In this document: positions 35,088-43,738 of the stretch, in pieces
How the letters are laid out: each line of letters opens with the position of its first letter
Numbering within the stretch: position 1 is the stretch's first letter
From: Oscillospiraceae bacterium
GTDB taxonomy: Bacteria > Bacillota > Clostridia > Oscillospirales > CAG-272
Length of the DNA: 64,000 bases
Direction: 5' to 3'
Assembly (NCBI GenBank): GCA_015064155.1
Contig: SVST01000005.1
Location: 1-64,000 of the forward strand
Position numbers and translations under genes: made by a program
Notes under the pieces: generated by a model
The model's input: the letters and a program-made list of their open reading frames with translations, nothing else
Database searches by the model: none
What the model was told of the DNA's origin: nothing

Positions 35088-37325
35088 TCAAGGCTTGGGA
35101 ATTTGATTGAGAGATGCGTTAAGAGAGAGCAGTTCCTCTTTGGTAGGCGATCTTCCCATCATGCCAAGCATGGAAGAAAGGCGCAAGACCGTAAAGCCGC
35201 CAAGCATTCCCATCATGCTCTCAGTCATCTCAAATCCACCCGAAAAAGACTCTCCTCCCTTTGGTAAAAGCGCTTCTAAGGCTTCTCCCAAAACGCGTTG
35301 TCCCTCTTTGGTGGCAAGGATCTCGCCAACCTTATCATTGAGCGAAAAATACCCGTCGACAACGGTCACGTCAAACCAGTTGAGAATCGCGCCTCTTTCG
35401 CGTAAGCGGTACTTCTCATTGAAGTGCTCTGCACGAACGATCCTTGACGTATCGCGGCAATCCCCCGCAACGGCAGTCAGCTCGGTTTCCCCCTCGTTCG
35501 GAACCTCGAACACGAAGAAATGATCCGAAGCGCGCCGTTTGCCAAGACTTTTGCCGTTTGCAAACAGCTCAACCTCGGGCAGATTGGAGTACACCTTGAT
35601 TTTTGTCACCGCTTCCTCACGCTCCACGTATCGCTTGCCGCAAAGATGCACGAATGGCTCGCGCGAGAGCCACGCCTTGTACGCATAGAAGGCATCCTTT
35701 TTGTACGTTCTGTCAAAAGTAACAAGCCCCTTGTGATTCTGTCCGTTTTCTCCGCCCTCGGCACGTGCATCGGCTCCGAAATCAAACATATTCCAAACGT
35801 GAGTTGCCCACAGATAACGGCGGCTGAAAAGCTGTTTGATAAGCTCCTCGTGATAGTACGCTTGATATTCCTCGGTATAGTCGCCCTGTTCGGGATGCGA
35901 GGTATGCCAATCAAGCGCCTCACAGCCGTATTCCGAGCAGCCGATGGGAAGGCTGGGATGCGTTTGGTGAAAACGGTCAAACCAAGGACCGTTCATATCG
36001 GTATCCCCTCCGTACCAGCCGAAATAATGGTTGTAGGACACCGCATCCGGAATTTTCAGATAGGGGCTGTCGATGGGACACGGAGAAACCGCCGCGATCA
36101 CGGTTTTTCTCGTGGGATCCATTTTGTGGCAAAGCTCGTTGAGCAGGCGGTGATTCTCCAAGAGATCGGGATCGCGGTCACCTTTCATGGTGATCTCGTT
36201 GGACAATCCCCAAACCACGACCGACGGGTGATGATAGCACTGCGTGATCAGTTCGCGCATCTGCGACAAGGTATTCTCGCGCGCATTCGGTAAATGCTGT
36301 GATATATACGGAATCTCCGCCCAAACCACCAAGCCCCGCGCATCACACAGATCGTAAAAATATTGGTCGTGCTGGTAATGTGCAAGACGTACCGTGGTGG
36401 CTCCCAACTCACAAATCAGATCCATATCCTCCTCGTGATGCTCGCGGAGCAATGCGTTTCCGATTCCCTTGCGATCCTGATGCCGCGAAACACCGCGCAG
36501 AGGGTATTCCTCTCCGTTGAGCAAAAAGCCTCTTTCGGGATCAATTTGAAAGGTACGGAATCCAAAACGCGTTTTGACACAGTCCACCGCTTCCCCGTTT
36601 TCGTAAAGCGTGACCTCGGCGTAATACAGATACGGAGAGCGTCTTCCGTGCCAACGGTGAACCGCATCGACCGTCAGCGTCACCCGGTCCCGCGCACTTT
36701 CCTCGGTAGCAACCGGATCTCCCTCGCGGTTGCAAATGCGGTATACCAAGCGTTGAGAGGGGCTCGGCTCAACCACGTACGACACAATTTCCACCGATGC
36801 GCTGTCGTCCTCTCCTACGGTTGGCGTCACCTTGATTCCTATGCCGCCATCCCCCAAAAGATCAAAATGGCTCTTTCCCACACAGATCAGGTTGACGTCA
36901 CGATACAGTCCACCGTAAAAGGTGAAATCCGCCACCTGCGGATAGACCGAATCAGAGGGGGAATTGTCCACCGCAATCGTCAACAAGATCCGATCCTCCA
37001 TCGCGTCGGTGATCTCGGTTCGCCACGTGGAATATCCGCCGTCGTGATGCGCAAGATGACGACCGTTGACGTAAACGTCGCAGGACGAATTGGCTCCGTT
37101 GATTTCCAAATAATAGCGCGCGGCCCGTGGCAACTCCGCCCGATCCAACAGCTTGACGTAAAAGCATCTGCCGCGATAGTAATCGTTTCCACCGTCCTGA
37201 CCGTCAATGGCATTCCACGTATGCGGAAGATTGACGAAGTCCCAGTTGTGCGGTAGTGTGGGGGGAGGTTCGGTTGCCAGCTTGGTAAAAGCCCATTTTT
37301 CATTTAGATTGTATACGGTTCTCAT
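35088..37325 (-). CDS. Glycoside hydrolase family 2 enzyme (beta-galactosidase-like) with extra C-terminal domain
   Basis: 745 aa, no signal peptide. Sugar-binding jelly-roll (~1-170, with LPHTWNAIDGQDGG and YRGRCFYVK), Ig-like domain (~180-265), then the TIM barrel: RGVSRHQDRKGIG, acid/base glutamate in VVWGLSNEITM near 375 and nucleophile in IGCSEYGCEA near 464. Residues ~560-650 form a second beta domain. The last ~90 residues are a Met/Gly/Leu-rich helical stretch (GEALEALLPKGG, MMGMLGG) not usual for GH2. The ATG overlaps the stop of the upstream transporter by four bases (ATGA), so the transporter likely imports its substrate. Substrate may be a beta-galactoside, glucuronide or mannoside. 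Confidence 0.88.
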   Translation of the reverse strand: MRTVYNLNEKWAFTKLATEPPPTLPHNWDFVNLPHTWNAIDGQDGGNDYYRGRCFYVKLLDRAELPRAARYYLEINGANSSCDVYVNGRHLAHHDGGYSTWRTEITDAMEDRILLTIAVDNSPSDSVYPQVADFTFYGGLYRDVNLICVGKSHFDLLGDGGIGIKVTPTVGEDDSASVEIVSYVVEPSPSQRLVYRICNREGDPVATEESARDRVTLTVDAVHRWHGRRSPYLYYAEVTLYENGEAVDCVKTRFGFRTFQIDPERGFLLNGEEYPLRGVSRHQDRKGIGNALLREHHEEDMDLICELGATTVRLAHYQHDQYFYDLCDARGLVVWAEIPYISQHLPNARENTLSQMRELITQCYHHPSVVVWGLSNEITMKGDRDPDLLENHRLLNELCHKMDPTRKTVIAAVSPCPIDSPYLKIPDAVSYNHYFGWYGGDTDMNGPWFDRFHQTHPSLPIGCSEYGCEALDWHTSHPEQGDYTEEYQAYYHEELIKQLFSRRYLWATHVWNMFDFGADARAEGGENGQNHKGLVTFDRTYKKDAFYAYKAWLSREPFVHLCGKRYVEREEAVTKIKVYSNLPEVELFANGKSLGKRRASDHFFVFEVPNEGETELTAVAGDCRDTSRIVRAEHFNEKYRLRERGAILNWFDVTVVDGYFSLNDKVGEILATKEGQRVLGEALEALLPKGGESFSGGFEMTESMMGMLGGFTVLRLSSMLGMMGRSPTKEELLSLNASLNQIPKP

Positions 37326-38770
37326 GAATGTTCTTTCCTTTCCTCGGAGAATGATTCCGATTTGCGCATACGGGATTCTTTCAATTCTTCATGCATTTTT
37401 ACAAGCGTTTTTTTATCAAGATTGTAAACGAATGCAAGTCCGACCAGCTCCAAAAGCGCGCTGATCAAATAGAGTGCGGCAACCAGATAGCGCATATTGC
37501 GTGCAACCTCTGCTGTCTGCTGACCCTGATTTGCTCCCACGTACCCCAGCCACACCATCACCACCAAAACGAGCGCGGGTCCAACCCCCTGTGACAGCTT
37601 TCGGAAAAACGAGTGAATCGAATATACCATTCCCTCCTCACGTCTGCCGTGCTTCCACTCATGATAGTCGATCGCATCGCCCATCAACGCCCAGCTGACG
37701 GTGTTGTAAATGCCAAGCCCCAGGCTGTAAACGAGCTGACATGCCACGTACACGGCAATCCCACGCGTGTTCGGCGGGATCGGCAAAAGCAGCATGGCAA
37801 TCGCCGCTGCTACACACAGAAGCGAGCCGAATACCGAAAGCTCCTTTTTTCCGTAACGGGCAACCGCTTTTCTTGCCAAAGGGGTAAAGGCAAGCACGGG
37901 AATCATGGAAAAGAGCTGGATTACCCCCGAGATCTGCACGTTGTGAAAATAGGATTGAAATAATACGGTAATTGCGGTTGCCGTACCGTGCATGCCAAGA
38001 AACATCCCCATTGCCGCAACCGTTGCACCGACTGCGGGACGGTTTTGGAAGAAATTGCCGATTGCAGAAAAAATATTGAATTTTTCGTGATGCTCCAACA
38101 GAACCTCTCGTTCCTCGCGCACCACCGTATTTCGAATCATAAACCGAAAGGCAAAGAAGCCAACCAGCCCCATCACAAGTGCCGCAATGAATACGTTGCC
38201 GCCAATGAGATTGTCATTTTTGTCATAGATCAAAAAAGGTAATACAACCATCGGGATCATGCTTCCCACGGCAGAGCCGACCGATCTCCACGCGGACAAG
38301 GAGGCGCGGTCGGCAGAATCCGAGGAAATCAGTGACAGAAGTGAGCCGTACGGAACGTTTGCCACCGTGTAAAAGGCATCCCAAATCACGTACCCCACCA
38401 CAAAAATGATGATCTTTGCAAAAAGAGGTGCGTGCGGCAAGGGAATAAAGCAAAGCGCGCCGGCCGCGACAAGACCGATTGCGCCGATTTGGATATAGTC
38501 TAAAAATTTGTTATGCCGATGCTTGCGATGATCGGCATCGATCAGAGATCCGATCAAGGGGTCGTTGATCGCATCCCAGATCTGTACCACGACAAGGAGT
38601 GCCGAGTACCAAAGATCCAACCCCATATACTGCGTCCAAAATATGGCAAGCGTCCCCTTGAGTGCAAAGCTCATATTACAGCCAAAATCTCCTGCGGCAT
38701 AGGAAACGCTGTCCAATATCCCAAACGGTCGATGCTTTCGCCCATCGGTCGTTTTCGTTCCGTGTTTCAT
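37322..38770 (-). CDS. GPH-family (glycoside-pentoside-hexuronide:cation) symporter
   Basis: 482 aa with twelve predicted membrane segments of the major facilitator fold. FGILDSVSYAAGDFGCNMSFAL, WDAINDPLIGSLID and NVPYGSLLSLIS are GPH/MelB-type motifs; MelB proteins carry di- and oligosaccharides or glycosides with Na+ or H+. The ATG at 38770 has AAAGAGGG six bases upstream and is preferred over the ATG at 38776, which abuts it. Four-base overlap with the downstream GH2 gene shows a transport-plus-hydrolysis pair. Confidence 0.88.
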   Translation of the reverse strand: MKHGTKTTDGRKHRPFGILDSVSYAAGDFGCNMSFALKGTLAIFWTQYMGLDLWYSALLVVVQIWDAINDPLIGSLIDADHRKHRHNKFLDYIQIGAIGLVAAGALCFIPLPHAPLFAKIIIFVVGYVIWDAFYTVANVPYGSLLSLISSDSADRASLSAWRSVGSAVGSMIPMVVLPFLIYDKNDNLIGGNVFIAALVMGLVGFFAFRFMIRNTVVREEREVLLEHHEKFNIFSAIGNFFQNRPAVGATVAAMGMFLGMHGTATAITVLFQSYFHNVQISGVIQLFSMIPVLAFTPLARKAVARYGKKELSVFGSLLCVAAAIAMLLLPIPPNTRGIAVYVACQLVYSLGLGIYNTVSWALMGDAIDYHEWKHGRREEGMVYSIHSFFRKLSQGVGPALVLVVMVWLGYVGANQGQQTAEVARNMRYLVAALYLISALLELVGLAFVYNLDKKTLVKMHEELKESRMRKSESFSEERKEHS

Positions 38771-38905
38771 ATCCATCCCTCTTTCCGTGTGGCATTGATC
38801 GCTCGGTCAAACCGATTCTACCTCTTATCATGCACCGAAAAAGGCGTTTTAAATACAATATTTTCAAAATAATCGTGCATTTCTTGCCGTTTTCCGAAAA
38901 ATCGG

Positions 38906-38934
38906 TTGTATTGAGAAGCTTCTTGTGATATAAT
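38906..38934 (+). promoter_or_regulatory. uxuA promoter with palindrome in the spacer
   Basis: Plus strand TTGTAT (38906-38911), 17-bp spacer, TATAAT (38929-38934). The spacer holds the perfect palindrome AGAAGCTTCT, and a CCGA(AAAA)TCGG repeat lies just upstream at 38894-38905; either could be an operator. The divergent side toward the transporter (38771-38900) has no clear promoter. Confidence 0.75.
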
Positions 38935-38972
38935 AAACGCGACCATTATGATAAATTGGAGGATGTACAGAT

Positions 38973-40019
38973 ATGAAGCTCTCGTTTCGTTGGTATGGAA
39001 AGGACGATCCGATTTCCTTGGAATATATTTCGCAGATTCCCGGAATGCGCTCGATCGTTTCCGCCGTTTACGACGTAAAGCCCGGGGAGGTTTGGCCCGA
39101 GGAAAGTCTTGCCGCCATGAAGGAAGCCTGCGAAGCACACGGCTTGCTGTTCGATATCGTAGAATCGATCCCGGTTCACGAGGATATCAAGCTTGGTCGC
39201 GGCAACGTCGACCGTCTTTTGGAGGTATACTGCGAAAATATCCGCCGTTGCGCAAAATACGGTGTCAAATGCGTAACCTATAACTTTATGCCCGTGTTCG
39301 ACTGGACGCGTACCCAGCTTGATAAAAAGGCTGCCGACGGCTCTACCAGCCTTGTTATGTATTGGGAGCAAATGAAGGGACTCGATCCCCTCAAGGACGA
39401 CATTCATCTGCCCGGCTGGGATTCCAGCTATACGCAAGAAGAGGTTCGTGAGCTGATCACGGCTTACGGTGAAATCGGTGAAGAGGGACTTTGGAAAAAC
39501 CTTGAAAAATTCCTCAAGACAGTCATTCCCGTCGCAAAGGAGTGCGACGTCAGAATGGCAATTCACCCAGATGACCCGCCTTATCCCATCTTCGGTCTTC
39601 CCCGTATCATCACAAACGAGGAAAACCTCGATCGTTTCCTCTCCATTGTAGACAGCCCCTATAACTCGCTTTGCCTTTGCACGGGCAGCCTTGGCTGCGC
39701 GGCAAGCAACGATATTCCGCGGATGGTTCGCAAATACGCGGAAATGGATCGTATCGCATTCATGCACATCCGCAACGTCAAGATCATGGAGGACGGCTCG
39801 TTCGAAGAGCGCGCACATCTCTCCTCCTGCGGTTCCCTTGATATGACCGAGATCGTAAAAGCGTTGGTAGAAAACGGATTTGACGGATACGTACGTCCCG
39901 ACCACGGTCGTATGATCTGGGGCGAGAGTGGCAAGCCCGGCTATGGACTTTTCGACCGCGCACTCGGTGCCGCCTATATCAACGGCTTGTTTGAGGCTTG
40001 CGAAAAGACCTGCAAATAA
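38973..40019 (+). CDS. uxuA: Mannonate dehydratase UxuA
   Basis: 348 aa TIM-barrel enzyme that removes water from D-mannonate to give 2-keto-3-deoxygluconate in hexuronate (glucuronate) breakdown. Motifs: MKLSFRWYGKDDPISLEYISQIPG start, VKCVTYNFMPVFDWTRT, MAIHPDDPPYPIFGLPRI (metal-binding His/Asp), NSLCLCTGSLG, RIAFMHIRNVK and VRPDHGRMIWGE. All match the UxuA family over the whole length. Single gene with its own promoter, convergent with the dehydrogenase operon. No uxuB- or uxaC-like gene is adjacent unless the mannitol-dehydrogenase-like proteins downstream serve as hexonate dehydrogenases. Confidence 0.95.
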   Translation: MKLSFRWYGKDDPISLEYISQIPGMRSIVSAVYDVKPGEVWPEESLAAMKEACEAHGLLFDIVESIPVHEDIKLGRGNVDRLLEVYCENIRRCAKYGVKCVTYNFMPVFDWTRTQLDKKAADGSTSLVMYWEQMKGLDPLKDDIHLPGWDSSYTQEEVRELITAYGEIGEEGLWKNLEKFLKTVIPVAKECDVRMAIHPDDPPYPIFGLPRIITNEENLDRFLSIVDSPYNSLCLCTGSLGCAASNDIPRMVRKYAEMDRIAFMHIRNVKIMEDGSFEERAHLSSCGSLDMTEIVKALVENGFDGYVRPDHGRMIWGESGKPGYGLFDRALGAAYINGLFEACEKTCK

Positions 40020-40030
40020 TCAACAAAACA

Positions 40031-40083
40031 CAAAAAAACACAGCCCTCTTGAGAGCATTTCCCAAGAAGGCTGTGCTTTTTTA
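40031..40083. terminator. Bidirectional terminator
   Basis: CACAGCC pairs with GGCTGTG, extended by an inner TCTTG/CAAGA stem; A tract on the left and T tract on the right serve both convergent genes. Confidence 0.88.
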
Positions 40084-40092
40084 TAAATTCAA

Positions 40093-41166
40093 TCAAAGAA
40101 TCGATTTTGTTTTTGCCATTTCCAGAACGCGGGCAAAAATCGCACTGTTGGGATCAAGCCCCGCAAGCTCGGAAAGAATTCCCTCGTAGCCCTTATCGGC
40201 AAGCATGGCATTCCACTCGGTTTCCTCGTTTGGCGTATACAGAAGTGCTGCGGCAAGCGTCTTTTCCAAAACGCTGCTGTCCTTTCCGTACTTCTCTTCC
40301 AGAAGCATGGGGGCTACGATACGCTCCGCGGGCGTGATTTTGCGCTGCGGCTCGCGTGCGTTTCTCGCAACGGTATCTACCAAGGTCTTATCGGTAAACT
40401 TGTCACGCGACAAGAGTGCAAATTCCTTTTGGTCTTGTTCCTCGTAGCCGTATTCGCGGCAGATGCACTCGTTGATGATTTCATAGTTCTTATCCAAAAG
40501 TGCCAAAATTTCGGGATCGTTTGCGGCATCCGAATACACGGTGTAGCCCTTAAACGCGCCGAGATATGCGATCACACAGCTTGCGCTGTTATAGGTAAAC
40601 AGCTTGCGATCCAAAAATCCGCCGAAGTTTGCAACCGCCTTGATGCCGTCCAGTACGGGAGCATCCGCGCCGAACGCATCACCGTCAAATTGCAGATACG
40701 GATACCACTCGGAATTGATGGCAACACTGCCCTTTTCGCGCTCGATGGTGGTGCAGAACACGGTAGATTCGGCAATTCTGATACCGTCAATACCGATTGC
40801 CGCGCCCAGCTTCTTGGCAGGCGAGGATGCGTTTTCGCAAACAATAATCTTGCTGTCACGCGTGACGTACTTCTTCAGCTCCGCGCCAACGTCGGCAAGA
40901 TTGGTTCCGCCAACCGATACCAAAATCACTTCAGCACCTGCAAAATCAGCAGCCGTAACGGTTTCCCACGTGCAAGCCTTAGAAAGTGCGATTTGCATGG
41001 ATGGCTTCTTTCCGCCGAAGAAATCAACGTCAACCGTTTTGGTTTGGTTCAAAGCGTCCACCAAAGCGGCATTTTTATCGATCAGTACGATCTCGTTTCC
41101 GTTCAACAGACGCGCAAGAAAGCCTCTTCCGGTCTTCCCCGCGCCAACAATTACAACCTTACTCAT
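40093..41166 (-). CDS. Mannitol-dehydrogenase-family oxidoreductase, copy 1
   Basis: 357 aa. Rossmann start MSKVVIVGAGKTGRGFLARLL, then the C-terminal helical domain of mannitol dehydrogenases with LFTYNSASCVIAYLGA, SRDKFTDKTLVDTVARNARE and PQRKITPAERIVAPMLL. Length fits mannitol-1-phosphate 5-dehydrogenase (MtlD, ~380 aa) better than UxuB/UxaB (~480 aa). The ATG at 41166 overlaps the stop of the paralogous upstream gene by four bases. Substrate likely a sugar alcohol phosphate or hexonate; no PTS mannitol gene is near. Confidence 0.8.
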   Translation of the reverse strand: MSKVVIVGAGKTGRGFLARLLNGNEIVLIDKNAALVDALNQTKTVDVDFFGGKKPSMQIALSKACTWETVTAADFAGAEVILVSVGGTNLADVGAELKKYVTRDSKIIVCENASSPAKKLGAAIGIDGIRIAESTVFCTTIEREKGSVAINSEWYPYLQFDGDAFGADAPVLDGIKAVANFGGFLDRKLFTYNSASCVIAYLGAFKGYTVYSDAANDPEILALLDKNYEIINECICREYGYEEQDQKEFALLSRDKFTDKTLVDTVARNAREPQRKITPAERIVAPMLLEEKYGKDSSVLEKTLAAALLYTPNEETEWNAMLADKGYEGILSELAGLDPNSAIFARVLEMAKTKSIL

Positions 41167-42338
41167 TTCAGCCATCCCCATTCCTTAATCTGTGCAATCT
41201 TTTCTTTTACCAGCATGCCAAGCTCTCCGTTGGGATCAAGCGAGCAAACCTTTTCCAAAATGGCGTCGTAGCCCTCGTTTTCGCGCATTGCCTTGAGTGC
41301 AACGGCAAATTCATCGCTCGGCTCCTCGTAGTGCATCGCGCACGCAATCGCAGTCGCCAGGGACTCGGGCTTGACACCGTACTCCAGGCAAAGGCGCGCA
41401 GAGCCGACCAAGCGGTCGTCCTTGCCCAGCTTACGCATGGGATCGCGCGCGTTTCTTTCGATATAGTCAACAATATTGCGATCCTGCAGCTTGCGAAGCG
41501 AGGTACGGGTAAATGCCCACTGCTCGTCAAACGGGAAGTTGTGCTTCTTGGAAAGCGCGGTTGCAGTTTCGTTGTATACACCGTCAAGCAGCCTAAGGAT
41601 TCGCTCGTCGTGTGCAGCATCCGCAATGTACTTGTAACCGAGGAGTGCGCCTACGAAAGAGGTGGTTCCGTTTGCAGCGTTATAGGTGTAGAACTTTCTT
41701 TCCAGGAAGCCCGTAAATTCATAGATCGGCTTCTGACACATCATACCCTCGGGCATGGGAGCCTTCAAGCGGGACGCATCATAGGGGAATTCCCAGAAAT
41801 CCTGCGCATTGACCACCAAGGGATCCTTTGCCAGCATATCGGGAGTCGATTCGATAGCGGAGCGCATGATAACCGCCTCGGTGATACCGACGTTCGCTTC
41901 AAAGAACGCACGGGCATCCTCGCAAATTCCCTCTTCGATTCCGCGGCGCAGAATGTCGGCGGGAAGCTTCCAGTTCTCGCAGGTCACAATGTTCAAGGGT
42001 TTCGGATTCACCTTTGCACGCTTTTCGATACCGCTGATCAAAAACGGTACGATCTCGCCAAGGTTCTTGCCGCCAACCGCATCAAAAATGCAGTCTGCCT
42101 CGGCAATGGCATCGGCAATCTTGTCACCCTCGGAGAACTTCAAAGCCTTTGCGCCGGTAACCAGCGTATTTTTGCTCGAATCCCCCAAAATATTGACGGT
42201 GTACTGACCTCTTTCGTTAATCAGGTCTGCCAATGCGTCCACCTTTTCCACAAAAATGAAATCGATTTTGCTCAGGAACAGCAAGTGCCCCACAAATCCG
42301 CGCGCAATCTTGCCCGCACCAAAAATGACACAACTCAT
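41163..42338 (-). CDS. Mannitol-dehydrogenase-family oxidoreductase, copy 2
   Basis: 391 aa paralogue of the gene that follows it. Rossmann loop VIFGAGKIARGFVGHLLF, conserved NIVTCENWKLPAD and ESTPDMLAKDP, then RKFYTYNAANGTTSFVGALLGYK and IVDYIERNARDPMRKLGKDDRLVG of the C-terminal domain; the Lys in the NARDPxRKL motif is the family catalytic residue. It lies 3 bases after the FGGY kinase gene and shares a 4-base overlap with the next copy. Close tandem coupling suggests the two act in one pathway or as a heteromer. Confidence 0.82.
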   Translation of the reverse strand: MSCVIFGAGKIARGFVGHLLFLSKIDFIFVEKVDALADLINERGQYTVNILGDSSKNTLVTGAKALKFSEGDKIADAIAEADCIFDAVGGKNLGEIVPFLISGIEKRAKVNPKPLNIVTCENWKLPADILRRGIEEGICEDARAFFEANVGITEAVIMRSAIESTPDMLAKDPLVVNAQDFWEFPYDASRLKAPMPEGMMCQKPIYEFTGFLERKFYTYNAANGTTSFVGALLGYKYIADAAHDERILRLLDGVYNETATALSKKHNFPFDEQWAFTRTSLRKLQDRNIVDYIERNARDPMRKLGKDDRLVGSARLCLEYGVKPESLATAIACAMHYEEPSDEFAVALKAMRENEGYDAILEKVCSLDPNGELGMLVKEKIAQIKEWGWLK

Positions 42339-42341
42339 CGT

Positions 42342-43736
42342 TTATTCTCCTTTATTAAATAATTCAAAAGTTTCTTTTAAATCACCGTACAGCTTACGGT
42401 AGATCCCGAAGCGCCCCTCCAGGAGCTTCGTATACGAGCCGATCGGATCAATCGGCTCGTGATAGGAAACGCAAGCCGAAATGGCTTCTTGCAGATCGGT
42501 GTAAACGCCGTTTCCGAGCATGGCGAGCATCACAGCCCCCAAAGCCGAGGTGTCGTTTTCCTTGACACACAGCACGGGACAGCCGAACAGCTCGGCACGC
42601 AACCGATTCATCAGCGGATCGACCGCCGAGCCGCCACCGAGAATCAAGCGGTCGGGCTTTGGCATACCGTTACACCGTGCAATATCCAAAAGGCTGAAGA
42701 CAACCCCCTCCAGGGTTGCATAGGCAAGATGCCGCTTTTCGGTTCCCTCGCGAATCCCAAAGTAAACACCGCGCGCATTCTCGTCAAAGATCGGTGCGCG
42801 TTCTCCGTTCAGATAGGGCAAGAACACCGGAGGCTTCTCGCCAAGCACCTGCTCCAAATCCAAGCCGTCAAGACCAAACTGCTTCATGGCAAAGGCACAG
42901 GAAACTCCGCTGGACTTGGTTCCGCCATAGGTACAGTACCCATTGAAATATCTGCCGCTGACCACTCCGTTCGGCATCAAGTCCTCCGAGATAAAGCCGA
43001 CGTGCTCACTGGTTCCCGAAAGATCAAACGCACTTCCCGCTTCAAAAACACCCATGCCGAGAAGACCTGCAAAGAAATCGTTACAGCCCAAATACACGGG
43101 AGTCCCTGCGTCAAGACCGTACGTCTTCGCCGCGCACGCGGTTACATATCCCGCACAGTCGGTTGGTGCCTTCACGGGAGGCAATCGGAGCGTAATCCCC
43201 AAGCGTTCCATCAGCTTTTCTGCATAGCGCATCGTTTGCGGATGCACGAGCCCGCGCATGGAAAAGGGATCGGTTACGGTTTCCCCCGTCAATTCCCGTA
43301 TCAACAACTCCTTTGGCATCAGCACCTCGCGTGCCGTTGGATAATTTCTTTGGATGTACAAAAGACGCGGCAACGGATAGGAAATGATATCGGGATGCGG
43401 CATACCGATTGCTCGGATAAACTCGTCCTGCGAAATTTTCTCCTTGATCTCGAGAAGCTCGTCCTTTCCCGCCGACGATTGCCACCCGATGATCTCCTCC
43501 CCGTCTATGACGTAGGTTCCCACCTGGGAAGAGAGCGCGACTGCCGCCACGTAGCCGTTTTTCTCGCGCAGCCGTGCCAGCATCTCGGAAAGCATCCGTT
43601 GAATCGCGTCGGTCCAAGCGGACACCTTGCGGTCACTGTATCCCGCTTTTCCCTTGACGGTATCCCCGTCGGCACTTCGCAAAATTCCCTTGACCGAGGA
43701 GGTCCCCAGGTCAAGTCCCAAATAATATGCGTTCAT
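42342..43736 (-). CDS. FGGY-family carbohydrate kinase
   Basis: 464 aa. N-terminal ASKHA phosphate-1 motif YYLGLDLGTSSVKGIL, second half with DLSGTSEHVGF and the C-terminal adenosine motif RLILGGGSAVDPLMNRL. FGGY kinases phosphorylate polyols or ketoses such as xylulose, ribulose, gluconate or glycerol. The sugar-contact region reads IGWQSSAGKDE near residue 85, not the usual WxDxR form, so the substrate may be unusual. ATG at 43736 begins 2 bases after the stop of the alcohol dehydrogenase gene with only a weak ribosome site, so translation is likely coupled. An upstream in-frame TTG is less likely. Confidence 0.85.
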   Translation of the reverse strand: MNAYYLGLDLGTSSVKGILRSADGDTVKGKAGYSDRKVSAWTDAIQRMLSEMLARLREKNGYVAAVALSSQVGTYVIDGEEIIGWQSSAGKDELLEIKEKISQDEFIRAIGMPHPDIISYPLPRLLYIQRNYPTAREVLMPKELLIRELTGETVTDPFSMRGLVHPQTMRYAEKLMERLGITLRLPPVKAPTDCAGYVTACAAKTYGLDAGTPVYLGCNDFFAGLLGMGVFEAGSAFDLSGTSEHVGFISEDLMPNGVVSGRYFNGYCTYGGTKSSGVSCAFAMKQFGLDGLDLEQVLGEKPPVFLPYLNGERAPIFDENARGVYFGIREGTEKRHLAYATLEGVVFSLLDIARCNGMPKPDRLILGGGSAVDPLMNRLRAELFGCPVLCVKENDTSALGAVMLAMLGNGVYTDLQEAISACVSYHEPIDPIGSYTKLLEGRFGIYRKLYGDLKETFELFNKGE

Positions 43737-43738
43737 AT

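Noticed and set aside
40093-42338. Naming the two genes mtlD or uxuB
   Set aside because: Both fit the family but length and context do not settle the substrate, so no symbol was given.
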